Of a stretch of 64,000 nucleotides of DNA, positions 45,077 through 58,100 are shown piece after piece. A program made the position numbers and the translations under genes. Source of the DNA: Paragyromitra xinjiangensis (taxonomy: Eukaryota > Ascomycota > Pezizomycetes > Pezizales > Discinaceae); contig JBCAMK010000001.1 in NCBI GenBank assembly GCA_038503065.1, positions 1,488,001 to 1,552,000 on the forward strand, given 5' to 3'. Within the stretch, counting starts at the first letter, position 1; each line of letters begins with the position of its first letter. The notes beneath the pieces are model-generated. The model was not told the origin of the DNA and made no database searches. It saw nothing but the letters and a program-made list of their open reading frames with translations.

Positions 45077-47367
45077 CGCAGGCGACGATACATGCGGTGA
45101 TGGTACTAGAGACCGATGAGAAGGAGGGGATTAAGATTGAGATGGGGAGACGGAGATGGAAACACTGCTGGATCGCAGTTGTCGCGGTGTTGTCCTGTTG
45201 TCTTGCCAGGAGAGAGAAGGAGGCTCTGGAAAGGGATGCAGGCGAAAAAGAAAGGGGACACACCAAACACTGGACAGAAAGAAGCCCCAGGGACCTTTAT
45301 GTCGGAATCCTTGGCTTGTGTGCTTGCCAAATAAAAAATGACACCTCCAAATGCCAAAACCCAACACCAAACGAGAGCGAAGAAAATGAATGAGCCCCTC
45401 CTACGCAAGAGAACTTGAAACAAGCGACTTTACAGGCAGGGAGCGGAGGCTGAGGCGGAGGACTGGTTCGGAGGAGGCAACGATGGGCGCAATAGCTGTT
45501 GCTGTCCCTGACTTCTTGACACGATGCCAATGCCGATCTTTTACACTTTTTTTCGCACAATCTACTACCCGAGTGGACCTTCCGATCTCCACTCTTACAC
45601 TTCGCAAAATAGATACTTCAGCTGGGGGAAGGAAAGAAGGAAAAGAAAAATTCTTCTGTGCTGCCGTCGAAGCTGACATGTTCCGTGAACCCATGGTCGC
45701 TAACCTGCCGCCTACTGAAAACGGGTTACGAGATCTCGGGTGGCGCTTATTTTTAGTTGCTTACTGTCGCCAGCGCCCAGAATAGGTACCGCGATTACCC
45801 CTTTCTTTCTCTGCTCTTTTCCATTTCTCGGCACTGCGTCTTCTCGGACATAATTGACGTCATGGCAATCTTCAAGCCTGACCCGCCATTTTGTTAGTGC
45901 TGCGTAGACTAATTTAGACGGGAAATTACATCCCAACATGAAGCAACCAAGAAAGCATGGGATGCTTTAGAACGGTACTGCAATGAGGTATCAAATCCCC
46001 AACCAGACAAAAGCGGAGATCCTGTGGGCAGTTGCGAGTGAGGGGCCGTGATCGCCGGTTATCCGCAGCAAACAGCCAGAAGTTAGAACATATATCGCGG
46101 GTGCTACGATCTGACGGGATCAATCACTATCAGTTTAGGCAGGATAGGAACTTCCAATGGTGACCTCGAATATATTTCCCCGTCATGTGCGTGTATCCCA
46201 AGGGTGCCACCCACGGTTGTGCAATATGCATCAATCCTTTCCAACATCAACTACGCGAATTCTTCTCTTCTAGTATAACTCCCCGTCAATTATCCCAGGG
46301 GAATTTAAAGAAAACCCTCCCCAGCTACTTGCAACAACCGGACCGGGATCGGGGAGTCCCCACTTCACAACGATAGGAGATCCAACTTAACCTAATCCTA
46401 TCACCTATCCATGCGACCTGGCTCTTGCCCAAAACTCCATCTCTAGCTGTAAATTTCCCTCGCTCCTCGCTCTTGCTCCTCGCTTTTCAATTTAGCTGGC
46501 CACCAGGCTAGTTCTTCCACTTGAGTTACATCATGGAATATCACTCGCTACGCCATACCTCTTTAATCACGAGGATGTCTAGTTGCCGTATTTCACGAAC
46601 TTCCAGGCGTCTCATAACGAAAAGTGTTTGCTAACAGCCTGGAAAAATGATAGGTCAAGCCCCCATGATAGGTGTATCTTACCCTAAGTTCCGGAAGTCT
46701 TTTGAGCATGCAACGTCCAGCCTAATAGGCATATCAATAATTCTACAGGCTGTAGTCATCGACTTTCACATGTGTAGTTGAGCTAGCTGTGTCTTATTCA
46801 TGTATGTAGTAGCTAGTGTTGGAACTTCATAGCTCCTCGCTCGAACGGACGGGGGCGAAAAACCGGTTGGACTTCCTGTAATTATAGAACAAAGCCGAGT
46901 AAGGAGGGCGTTGACAATACATACAGCGGTCGATGAAGATATATCACTAATTCTGGTAATCAAGTAAAAATTCATTTCGTTCCACCGGAGTAATTCGTTT
47001 TCACTTCGATTGAATTGTTAAATCACACAATTTACCCTTTTGATAAAAAAAAGGATAGTAAATAAGCACTCCTTTGGCATGGGTATCAGCATCTCTTCAT
47101 ACAACCTTTTCGCATCACTACTTACAACCCCAATACAGTAACCAAAGAAAACAATGAGAAAACCCGGACAACCGTGAAACTCATCCATTTACATATCGAA
47201 CACCTTCTCCCCAAGTCGTTAGAAAACGCTTGCAAAAATACATTTTTAGAAACCCCAATAAGGAAAATATGAATAAGCATAAGCGATGAGGTAATAAAAC
47301 CAAATAAGCACCGCAATGCAATTTTAGAGAAAATAAAAAAGGTCGCAAAGAGCCGTAGATAGGGTGC
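45077..47367. other. Intergenic, 2.3 kb
   Basis: Contains the ANP1 promoter. Overlapping frames at 45100-45790 on both strands show no domain. Further on the DNA is AT-rich. Nothing supported. Confidence 0.45.
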
Positions 47368-50300
47368 CTAGCGCTTAGGTGTGGTCGGAGTGGAAGTCCC
47401 GGTAGTATTCATGCTGAACGGAGCCTGTGACAAAGTTAGAATCGCAACAAATCATCCACGAACATGGAAAATTCACTTACCAGAACTTTTTTCGCGTTAC
47501 ATATCCTCCAAGCTAGCTTCCTCACATTTCCATCTGCTTGAACGACTTCCGGGGCAAAATCCACGCCAAACATCTCCTTGACTGCATACACAACTCTCCT
47601 GGCATACTTTTCTTCTCCCAAACCACCAAACTCCTCCAAGACAGTCGCTGGCGCTAGATCGTCATTTCGGTCAAAGCATCTGATAACAATCGGTAGTAGA
47701 TGCTTCTCGACTTTCTCCTGCATTTCTTCGGTATCCATAAATGCAGCATCCTCGTCCTCTTCCAGTTCAATCTTCTCAATCACAATCTCGAATGGCAAGC
47801 TAATCGCCATAACGTTGTGTTTCCCGTCATGATGATACCTGAACTCGTATACGCCGTTGCCCCAAAATGTCTTGTCACACGCGAACTCGACTTCGCCTTT
47901 AAAGATCGCTTCTCCATCTTCCGAGCAAACTTCCTGAATATCTGAAGACACAATGCCGCTTTCTGGGTCCTCGGACAGGTCATATTCATCTTTGCAAGTT
48001 GCGATCCACCTTCCCATAGATGCGATCTTAGTGACGAGACGAGAACGGTTATCAGTGATTCTGTACAAGCCAATCCAATCCTTCCTTGAGTGGTTAATTG
48101 GGGCAGTCCACGCGACTCTAATCGGCTCTCCATAAGGCACAGATAAGCTCTGGGATTCCTCCGAGTTCTTCTGTTGTGTTGCGTTCAGGATTTCCAGAGA
48201 ATATTTTTTGGCATCGTAGTTTGCAAGATCGTCCGCAAGAAGGGTGATAGATAGCTTGGCGGGGTACTGTGAGAACAAGAACTGAGTATCTTTGACAACC
48301 CCCATGACTCCTTGAGCGAATTTCGGTCTGGCAGATTCAAGGAATTCCTCAACGAAGTCCGTGGCCTCGGTAAGAACTTTATCAACGGAGCCCTGGAAGG
48401 ACTTAACGTGATTTGCGACTGGTGGAGGGATAGCTTTCTTGATAGTCCTAACCACACCTGCCTCTCGGCGAATCTGGTTGCCATACAGCTTCTCCATATG
48501 TGGTCTCTCGATCAGCTGAATGAATAAGAGGGCGCAAACATGTGACAAAAGCCCCAACATGAATACGGCTGAAGAGGACGTGATCAAGACGATACCCCAG
48601 ATCCCTGCGCAGCCAATCAAACGCTCCGGGTTGTTCAGGTATCTGTAAATACCTGAATAGGTCAAGTTGGGGTTGGGAAGTTCGAAAAAGAAGTCTCCAT
48701 AGAACCATCCGAATTCCCCAAGGGACTCGTAGATAGAAGCCGCAGTCCAAAGCTGGAGAGCAATGAGCATGACACCAACAGTATGTCTGAAGACTACAAG
48801 TCCCTCTTCACCAGCAGGCCAGTGATACATTTTCCATCCAGCAGCTATGAATGATGCGTGACACATAACCAAGGAAACATGGTATAGCCCCTTCCACTGT
48901 CTCCAAGCCTCCTCCCTGGTCTCACCAAACTTCAAAAAGTGACGGAACCAGGATTTGTTGTTACTCTGCCCAACGAGGATCGCACCAATACCCACAGTGT
49001 GCCAGAGCCTCCACACAAGGGCGTGGAGGACAAAGAGCGCTTGAATCATGGGTGTCTCCGAGGTCAAGAGGGTCATAGAAACAAGGTATACTAGTAATAG
49101 AACGGTCATAAGGTGAGTATTGTGGAAGAGATCAAGCTTTCCAAGCAATTTGTGTTCTTTTGCTGTGGTTGTCACATCCTCAGTAGTAGCCATGGAGATT
49201 GATGAAGATGAACTTGATCTTTTCCCCCCGGAAGAACTGGGACGAATAATGGGCTGTGGCGGAGCTGACTTGCGGCGCGGAGCAGGGGGGTTATATGTTT
49301 TATCGATGTGTGGGTTCTCGACAACCGTGAGGAACGCGAATTGAGCTGCGTGTGCGATAAGAGAAGTAAAGAGAACTGTGTATGATGCTGCCATGAGGGA
49401 AATACCCTATAAAATTGTCAATAAAGACCCTTTCCATCTTTCACTTTGAGAAGCAGTCACTCACGTAATATCCGGCATAACCAACAGAGTACATTGGATG
49501 AGGTGCCATCTCAAAAACGCCATCGAAAGTGAGGTTTTGGTCAATGAGGAAGAAGAAATCACCCCAGTCTATAGTTGCAGAGAGTTCTTAGCTTCATGTT
49601 CATCCCACAAAATTGAATCACATCCATCACATTTAAGGATAGCACTTAAGAGGGAATCCAAGAACTTTCGTGCACGAGATTCGGGATACTCACACCAGGC
49701 ATAGTCCTTGACAACTCTATGAGCGTCTAATTTGACCCAGAGGTTGAACATGAACAAAACGATTCCGCCAATCCATCTCCCCAATGTTAAACCCCAACCT
49801 TCACTCTCGGGAACATGTGCACAAGAAACGGCAAAAAGCACATAGCTCACAAAGTCACACATCAAGATCAGGTCGACGACTCTGCGGAAGACCAGCCAAG
49901 TATTATACTCTATGGGTGCTTCCTCAAAAACATAATCTCCGTTCTTTACTTCATCTGGAATCTTGGTCTCAATCTCGTTCTTGATGATCTTGCAAATTGC
50001 TGGCTGGCGCGAAGCATCAAAAATACCATATTTACGAGCCCAATAGACAAGTCGCTTATGGTTGGATTGGTGATGCAGTAGGTAGCCAATTCCGAAGTTA
50101 TAGCAGGTTCTCCAGAAAAGGAATGAAACCAGTAGCACGGGGGTGCGGAGCGATGAGGGGAGTAAACAAAGCAGGGCAATATGCACTGCTAGGACGCCGA
50201 GAATGAGGATGTCTGATAGGTTCTTCGGTTGTGTTGGAGACAGTAGGGTGGAAACCATATCATGAGTTTGGGGAACGACAAAAACTGAATGATCATCCCG

Positions 50301-50542
50301 TCAGTACAAAACACCCACCAAACTATGAGAACTAGGGTAGGAAGCGGATAGTTACTTGTGCCATCGGGCGTGCGGCCAAAGGTCTTGCGGGGCTTTGAAG
50401 GGTCCTCATCAACCGCTGCATCCCCCACTGAGATGTCGTTTGCCGTCAGCATACTATTACCCGCATCACCGTTCGTAGCCTTACTACGAAGCTTCAGGTT
50501 AACCAATTTGGAGCCATTTGGCTCCTCGCTCTCCACGACCAT
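47368..50542 (-). CDS. CHO2: Phosphatidylethanolamine N-methyltransferase
   Basis: ER membrane enzyme that carries out the first methylation of phosphatidylethanolamine in phosphatidylcholine synthesis, using S-adenosylmethionine. Five exons on the minus strand, 50542-50356, 50284-49694, 49568-49465, 49406-47481 and 47424-47368, encode 954 residues. After a charged head come [17 protein letters not shown], multiple membrane helices, and two repeated methyltransferase cores: [20 protein letters not shown] with [20 protein letters not shown], and [20 protein letters not shown] with [21 protein letters not shown] soluble C-terminal domain follows ([15 protein letters not shown]). The final intron (47480-47425, GTAAGT donor) is strongly signalled; without it the frame stops 12 codons later. 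The gap upstream to 52911 is long. Confidence 0.95.
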
Positions 50543-52911
50543 TGTTGAAAAAGATTCTCACAACAGGCCGTTGAAATTTCACCGGGATCCTGTTGAAGGA
50601 TAAGTTGCCACGAAAACAGATTGGTTTTTGGAGAGAAGGTAAAAGAGAGGCAGAAGAAGGGCCAGCGAGCGGGCGAAGCTCACAATCTATATCACTTTCC
50701 TATACTATGTCTCTGATACTTTCGCAAAGAGAATTCAAGAGAAAGAGAGACCTGTCATTTCATACCGGCAATCCAGTCTGTCTTTTTGCCGGGTGCCCAG
50801 GCGAGCGAGATCAAAGAGATCCAATGCCTGGACGCTGTTGTGTCACGCGAAGGCAGGGGGCAGCGCTCAACCGAGCCAACAGGCACGCGGGATGAAAAGG
50901 ACAACAACGTCAGTGAAATGTGGTTAGGAAGATGAACACTTCATCGAGCACATGTGTAGCCGAATGTACATATTAGAATTCTAGGTGGTCAAATTTCGCA
51001 GGTACATCCGGTTTTACGAAAGTTAAATCCCCATACTACATACATGTAATATCATGTTTCTCGACATAGAAGGCTGTCACCAGACTAAATATTTGTTTCA
51101 TGTATCACATGCTTTACCTCGCCGAAACCAATATGCGGCTCATGAGCCCTGCGTCGTGAGGCTCAAGGAGAGCACAGGCCTAAGATTTAGAGTTACGAGG
51201 TGTTAAATATTTGCAAGAATCCATCGAAGGCCGGCTACGTGCCTCATCCCGTTCGACTTCCGGACAATTTTCTGTGTATTCTCCGGTAATTGATATCACA
51301 ACTCCCATCATGCAGTCACTTCCTCAGCAAATCGGAGCATAGAGATCTCGGCATTGCTGCATTCTTGAACTTAAAAGGTTACTAGCTGCCGCTTTTCAGC
51401 CGATAGCTCTGGCCAATTCAGGCCTCCACCACGGTCGGACGTTATGAAGATGCAATTCCCAACAGAAGCGGGACAACACCTTTCACCTAAAGCTCGTTAA
51501 ACGCAAGAAGATACGATGGATCGACCCTCTTTTAAAGAAGTGTATAAGCCCTTCAGTATATCATGTTAATCCTAAAATTGACAAAGATACATGTATATGT
51601 GGCATATATGCAAGAGAAGTGCCAAGTTCAGCTCAAAAATGAGGTCGGGCCTCGGGTAATTCCGGAACGGTATAATAATTGATATTTTCCGTTGGGACAT
51701 ATCACATGCAAATTCAACACTTGGATATTGCCAATTTGCCATAACGCAAACATCTCAGGGCTAGGGTAAGTTCTTGGGCCGGGGGCTGAAAGCTTAGCTT
51801 AACGCCAGGCGTGCTGGCCACACTGCAGGAAAGCGATGCATACATGTATCCAACTGCATGTGTTTCTTCGCGGTAATAGATGGGCACAAGTTGATACTCA
51901 AATTTATAGGTCTAATAAGAACTTTTTATTTTATTTTTCGTAGACAAGAGCAATGCTGCATGATTCATGGAAAAAACTCGCATTTCAAGACCAGATGCAA
52001 GCCACCCGCAGCACTCCCCTATATACTCACTAGACACTTTTCGAGACATCTCGAACACCTGTTCAGTTACACAAGATAGAAAAATGGCCCATAATCGAGT
52101 CTTAGTTCATCCCGAATGTTATATATCACGGTAGGACATAGCACTTTACCGTCACCAGGCCAAAACGTGTATAGCCTTCTTATACTCCTCGGGTCGATCT
52201 AAGCCCAGTGTAACACTTTAATCCCTCTTACTTATTGTAGGAACACTAAAACCCTAAGGGGTTGCATCGATCCTGGAGAAACCCAATTCTCTCTAGGACT
52301 GGTGCTAAGCGGGAGCAACTCCAACCCATTGATAGATTTTGAATAACTCCAGCTCCACTTGTGTGCATGTGTATATATCCGGGCCCATCCACATAGACTA
52401 ATTAACTAGGCGCACGGGGGGGCATCATAGCTACTTGATTCAAACAAATATTACCCTGATAGGAATAAGAACGAAGGATATAAATTAGGCTATATGAGTT
52501 ACAATAGCAGAGCCACGGTAGTGTAAAGGTTGAGAGATACCTCGGAAAAAAGATCTTCCGCCAACTTCTCGGCCGATACTTTAGAAAACTGCAATTGAAT
52601 CTATAACGAAAGTTAGATTTATACTTTACGGCCGAGATATAAGAAGAAACCAAAATTTCGAGGAATTGGGACTCGGAGTTCCGTGAAATATTTCTGGCTT
52701 TTCATCCAGGACTTGATATTCTCGGCCGACATTCACTATTCACGTAGCACATACATGTAGTCATTACCCTCATGAAATCACGATATTATGCGCTGTCCTT
52801 ATTTTGTTTTTGTTTCTATAAAGGCAGATCCAAAACTTCTCCTACGTTTTAGATCTCGTTACCCAAGAAGCACCATTGTCGATCATCCAACCGTTTTACT
52901 CCTCGAAAGAA
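50543..52911. other. Divergent intergenic region CHO2 / dehydrogenase
   Basis: 2.4 kb between divergent starts. It holds four copies of TACATGTA (51041, 51588, 51841, 52752) and three CGGCCG palindromes near the dehydrogenase (listed separately). A 73-codon frame at 51858 was not accepted. No gene. Confidence 0.5.
52569..52729. promoter_or_regulatory. Three CGGCCG palindromes upstream of the dehydrogenase
   Basis: TCGGCCGA at 52569-52576 and 52722-52729, and ACGGCCGA with its CGGCCG core at 52629-52634, lie 183 to 343 bp upstream of the dehydrogenase ATG. Inverted CGG half-sites are what fungal Zn2Cys6 transcription factors bind, so a pathway regulator acting on this gene is a fair inference. 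Confidence 0.4.
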
Positions 52912-53998
52912 ATGGCCATGATTGGCAAACTCTATACAGCAAAAACGACCATCATCCCCTCGCTTCCTCCATCTACAGACCTTTCTACTAAAACAATCCT
53001 CGTAACTGGGGCCACCTCCGGCCTCGGCTTCGAATGCGCCCGCCAGCTCCTCCAAGCCAGAGCTGGCCGCTTCATCCTCCCTGCCCGAACCCTCTCAAAA
53101 GGCGAAGAGACACGAAAGCAGCTCCTTAATGACCCTATAATCCTCTCAAAGAACCCTAATGCTACCATCGAAGTGTACCAACTCGAGATGGAGGATTTTG
53201 ACTCTGTTGTTGCTTTCATCGCTGCTTTGGAGAAAGCCGGCGTGGAACGAATTGATATAGCTATTATGAATGCCGGTGTCCGGAAGTCGCAGAAAACTAT
53301 CTCTAAGTCTGGTCATGAAGTTACAACCCAAGTAAACCATCTCTCGACCTCACTTCTCACCTTTCTCTTACTGCCATATCTCCGTAATGCATCTAAGCTG
53401 CCAGGCTCGTCACCAGCAAGACTTACTATCGTATCTTCCGGTTTTCACAATCGTGCTTCACTATCTAAAGAACAGCAGCAACCTAACATCTTTACTGCAC
53501 TTGACTCAGTAGCAGAGAAGAAATACGACCCCGGCAGTTATTACAACATCTCAAAGTTCCTCAACGTAGCCTGGACTCGGGAGCTAGCATCGCGAGTAAG
53601 CACAGATGAGGTCATCATCAACGCAGTGAACCCGGGAGCATGTGTGACTGACCTAGGACGAGAAGCAAATCCTACTGCGGTAGCTGTTTTTAAATTTGCT
53701 GCAGGGATAATAGCGCGGACTGCCGAGCAAGGGGCGAGGACGTATGGGCACGCGGCTCTCTTGATGGGGAAGGAAAGCCATGGACAATATATTAATAATT
53801 GTAGCATTGCGGAGTGAGTTGTAACCTCCAGGGCAAGAAAGAGATAAGGAATTAACAAATCTTTTGTGCAGCGTTGCGGCGACTCTTAAAGGTGCTGAAG
53901 GCATGGAGCTTCAGAAAAGGCTTTGGGGCGAGACTGTGGATATTTTGAGAACAACCACCCCACGGCTGGCAGAAATACTTAAGACAACGGATCTTTGA
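52912..53998 (+). CDS. Short-chain dehydrogenase/reductase (SDR)
   Basis: NAD(P)-dependent oxidoreductase of the classical Rossmann SDR type. Two exons, 52912-53813 and 53872-53998 (GTGAGT donor), encode 342 residues from the first ATG (MAMIGKLYTAKTTI). The cofactor motif TGATSGLG follows TILV near residue 32. MNAGVRKS is the NAG-type motif, the catalytic serine sits in LTIVSSGFH, and YYNISK supplies the YxxxK pair. NAVNPGACVTDLGRE follows the active site as usual. Such proteins act on alcohols, ketones or steroid-like compounds; the substrate cannot be read from sequence. Neighbours do not suggest a biosynthetic cluster. The three CGGCCG palindromes upstream hint at specific regulation. Confidence 0.9.
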
Positions 53999-55156
53999 TT
54001 AGTTGGGTTTAAAGAATACGGTTGTAAATAGTTGTCTTAGGAGAACCGGTTAGGATTGATCCATAATCAACCGGGGATTTTACCTTCTACGATTCTTTCT
54101 TTGGGGTTTCTCTTGTTTTTATTTCGGTATTAGCAGATTACTATTGGCGAAATTACTGTATCCTGTGAGATTAAAATCTGCCTCGTGCACCTATTTAATT
54201 ATTCAGTTAATAGTTATGTCTTTTCAGTACGTAAAATAATATCTAAGTAGCCATGCAAGTAAATTACGATCTTATAAGCTCCGTTTAAACACACACGTAT
54301 TTTGCATGCCAGATATTTGGCCGAGTGACCGGATGTGACGCTAAAGCCAATAGTACATTCCTGGCTATTACGTAGTTTTCAACCAGATATCGGGTAAGTG
54401 ATTGGAAAATTGAGTTGCTAATACAGAAGGGCTGTCTCTTTCAGCTAATATCCCCCCGGATAGGTCGTGTTTCGACGGGTCAATGTACTCTTAGTGTTTT
54501 ACAACTAGACCTCGTTATAGTTTAAAGCTATTCAACACTCATATCATTACCACATGTTTCAAATGCTAAGGATAGTTGAAAACTTCTATCTGGTGAGCCC
54601 TCGGCAAATCTACTATAAATCTCACATGTGCGCCCAAATCGATGATCGAGTGATAGTAGATGATCCTGGAGAAGGAAACAAGTTACAGCCCCCAAGATAC
54701 TAGAACTCGTCCACCTAACTATAGAGGGATCTATAGGTATAGGAACACCCATATATCTATATCCTACCCTCGACTGATCCCTCCTCTATACGTAATTTTC
54801 GATACTTGGGTTATTCACGTGTGTGCCAAGCCGGTAGATACCGCAGCGACAAGCCAGATCGGTGACCTCGGCCTTAACTGCCGCCACCACCTGGGCACCT
54901 CTTGAAGTTCTGGTACCTTCGTTCACCGCCACGTTGAGAATCATCGATATTATTTTTTCCGCTTCATCAAACATCACCTTGTTTACAGAATAGTCGAAAC
55001 AATATCGTTCAGCACGCATCGCTCTCGTTTATTTGTCGCCCCAGCTAGCTTCACTCTACCACTAGTATTCGCTGTCGCGTCGTAACATTTTCAGAGCCCC
55101 TTTCGGATCTTCTCTAGCTACAGCTTCAGTTTCAACGACAAGTGCTTGTCGCTATA
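53999..55156. other. Intergenic
   Basis: 1.2 kb between the dehydrogenase and Lon, transcribed in the same direction. No gene or repeat recognised; the Lon promoter should lie at the end. Confidence 0.5.
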
Positions 55157-58100
55157 ATGAGTGAACCCAAATCCACAACCCTGCCACTAGTCCCACTACC
55201 ATACTCCACGGTCCTATTGCCGGGAGTTATACGTGAGTTTGATCTATCCTTTGCTTTCCGGAACACTCAGCTGAAATTGGTTTAGTCCGCATCTTCATAT
55301 CCGATCGCAAAGACATCAGCTCTATACTAGCAACTATCTCAACCGGACCTACCTCTGCTATTGATGCTACAAATCTTGCTATAGGATGCATTCCGCTCAA
55401 ACCGCCTACCCCAGTCTCACCACCTATTGCGCAAGACGATGAGGACAAAAAGCGCATCGTCCAAGAGGAAGGTGATGAGGTTGAAGAAGCCCAGGTTGCA
55501 ATCCTGAACATTGATCCCTCCTCCGCGACTCCCGAAGAACTCTTCTCCCATGGAACTGTAGCGAGGATTGTCGGCCTTGAAGGTCACTCCGATATCAATT
55601 CCTTCGGCAGCCCTGTCGGCGTTCAACAGAGTGGGATGGCAATAGTCGTCGAGGGTATTTCCCGGTTCCGAGTAAAGCAATATCGACAACGCACGCCGTT
55701 TATTGAAGCCGAAGTAGAACACTTTGTTGACGAACCTATCAAACAATCCGACACTACAGCCAATTCTTACTTTACCCAGCTCAAGACTCTCTCTCGTGAA
55801 CTTATCAAGCTATTGCGTATGAGCTCTTCCCGGGGTGCTGGACTCCCCCCAATGGTTGCTAGGAGGCTGGAGCTATTGATTGCGAGGAAGGGTGTGGAGG
55901 ATGCTGGGTCTTTGGCAGATTTCATGATCTCAGCTGTCGAGACTAGGTTGTTTGAGAGATTGGATATCCTTTCGGCTGTAGATGTTCCGGAAAGGCTCGA
56001 AAGGTCTGTGGTAATACTTACGAGGCAGGTAAACAAGATCAAGTCGATAATTCAGCAAAACAATAGACTTGGGCCTGCTTTGCCTCCCCTGATAGTTATG
56101 GATAATAGAAGATCACCTTCATATCCGCCGGGCCAAGGAGGATTTGGAGCTAAAGGTGGTAGAAGAGGATCTTTTGGAGATGGCGACGACGATGGCGAGA
56201 ATGAGGAATATGACGAGTTGGTGAAACAGATCGAATTTGCGAGATTGAGTCCTGAGGCTTTGAAGGTTGCAAGGAGGGAGCTTCAACGGTTGAAAAGGAT
56301 GAACCCAGCTCAGGCAGAGTATGGCATTTGTAGAACTTATTTGGAAACCTTGACAGAGGTAAGCAATTTTTATTTATTTAAAACGATCTATGGTAAATCG
56401 ACATTACATTGGTTCGATCACCTGGGCAAAGGATCCTGAATCCCTCACCACGCTTTCGATGTATTCAAGAACTCGTTTTTGGGTCGGTTTTCGTTTGTTT
56501 AGTCTCGTTTTCTACGGTCACGTTTTTCTAGGGGCCACACCTCCTAGCCGTTCTCACCTAGCCAAACTAGGAAAACGTGACCGTAAATACGACTAAGCTG
56601 GAAACAATTCAAAAAAATCGATGACTGAATACCTCAAATGGTCAAAGTCATTTTGCACTAGCAATTACCTTCACCAGCTGACAGTCATCAAGTATAATCT
56701 ATCTCATGCTAATTTGCTTCATTCCAAACCATTCTAGATTCCATGGACAATCACTACATCCGATCAACTAGATGCTACAACCCTTGCCAGGGCTCGGAAG
56801 CAGCTTGATGACGACCACTACGGCCTTCAAAAGATTAAAAAGCGTCTCCTCGAATACCTCGCCGTCCTTCGTCTGAAACGCCAAGTTAATGAAGCTGCTG
56901 ATAAAGCTCATGCAGCCGCCGATGCCGCAGAGGAAGAAGCTGGCAAACAGGCTCTTAAAGCTAAGGCACTCGGGGAAAAGCCCGAACCACCCAAAGCTTC
57001 TGATGACTCGCAGTCAGCAAACCCCGAAGAACCGATCAAACCAAAGAGGAAAACCATGGTCGATAAATCACCTATTCTCTTACTTGCAGGGCCTCCAGGG
57101 ACGGGGAAAACGAGTCTCGCAAAGAGTGTGGCAACTGCCTTAGGGCGGAAGTTCTATAGGATCAGTCTAGGGGGGGTACGGGATGAGGCGGAAATTAGAG
57201 GGCATAGGAGAACATATGTTGCTGCTATGCCAGGATTGATCGTCAATGCGTTGAAGAAAGTTGGTGTTGCGAATCCGGTTATTCTTTTAGGCAAGTATTC
57301 AACTTGTTTTACTTTCCGGTGTAATACTTTCCGGTGTAACTTCGATATAGCTGGGGGTTATAGGCACATCCTATTTTAATCCCGAGCGTATGGTAATATC
57401 GGGGTTACACTGGAGATCCGGTTAAGTCCACCATGCTGATGCTTGGACTCTGATAGATGAAATCGATAAACTTGGGGGTGCCAATCATCACGGCGACCCA
57501 AGTGCAGCAATGCTAGAAGTGCTAGATCCTGAACAAAACTGGAGTTTTACTGATCACTATATTAACATCCCCATTGATTTATCTAAAGTGGTATGTCTCC
57601 CGTTTTTTCCGTCTTTTGGTATATGCACTATTCATCTCTTTACCCCGCTTTTCCGATCCGATCATGTCGAGAGGTCTTGTGCCCCATTTTGCAACGTTCT
57701 GGGTTTGGGAGGATTACGTGCGCCCGAGCTCGGTTGCACGTGTTTCGAAGACTCGTTTATTTGCGGCGGATGCTTGATCTGTATTTCCGTTTATTTAATT
57801 TTCCGCACGCGAGCCAGGGAAAATCACCGGAAGAGCAGGCGGAGAATATTTAATCTACCGCCCGCTTCTCCGAGTTTCCCCCTGGTTTGCGTGCATATTA
57901 CTGGGATAATTACGCCGGACAACCACGCGGGGGGGAGCCATTTTTCCCGCCAATTTAATTTTTCCCGCCGTGCCTGACGCGAGTGTTTCGAAGTGAAAAA
58001 CAATATGCTAATTGGATAATATAATTATAGCTTTTTATCGCTACAGCGAATTCCCTCGACACAATTCCGGCGCCCTTACTTGATCGCATGGAATTGATCC

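Noticed and set aside
51858..52079. Frame containing CMIHGKNSHFKTRC, a C-x2-H-x4-H-x4-C pattern like a retroelement Gag zinc knuckle
   Set aside because: Only 73 codons, no neighbouring Gag or reverse transcriptase signature, no LTRs. Chance match more likely.
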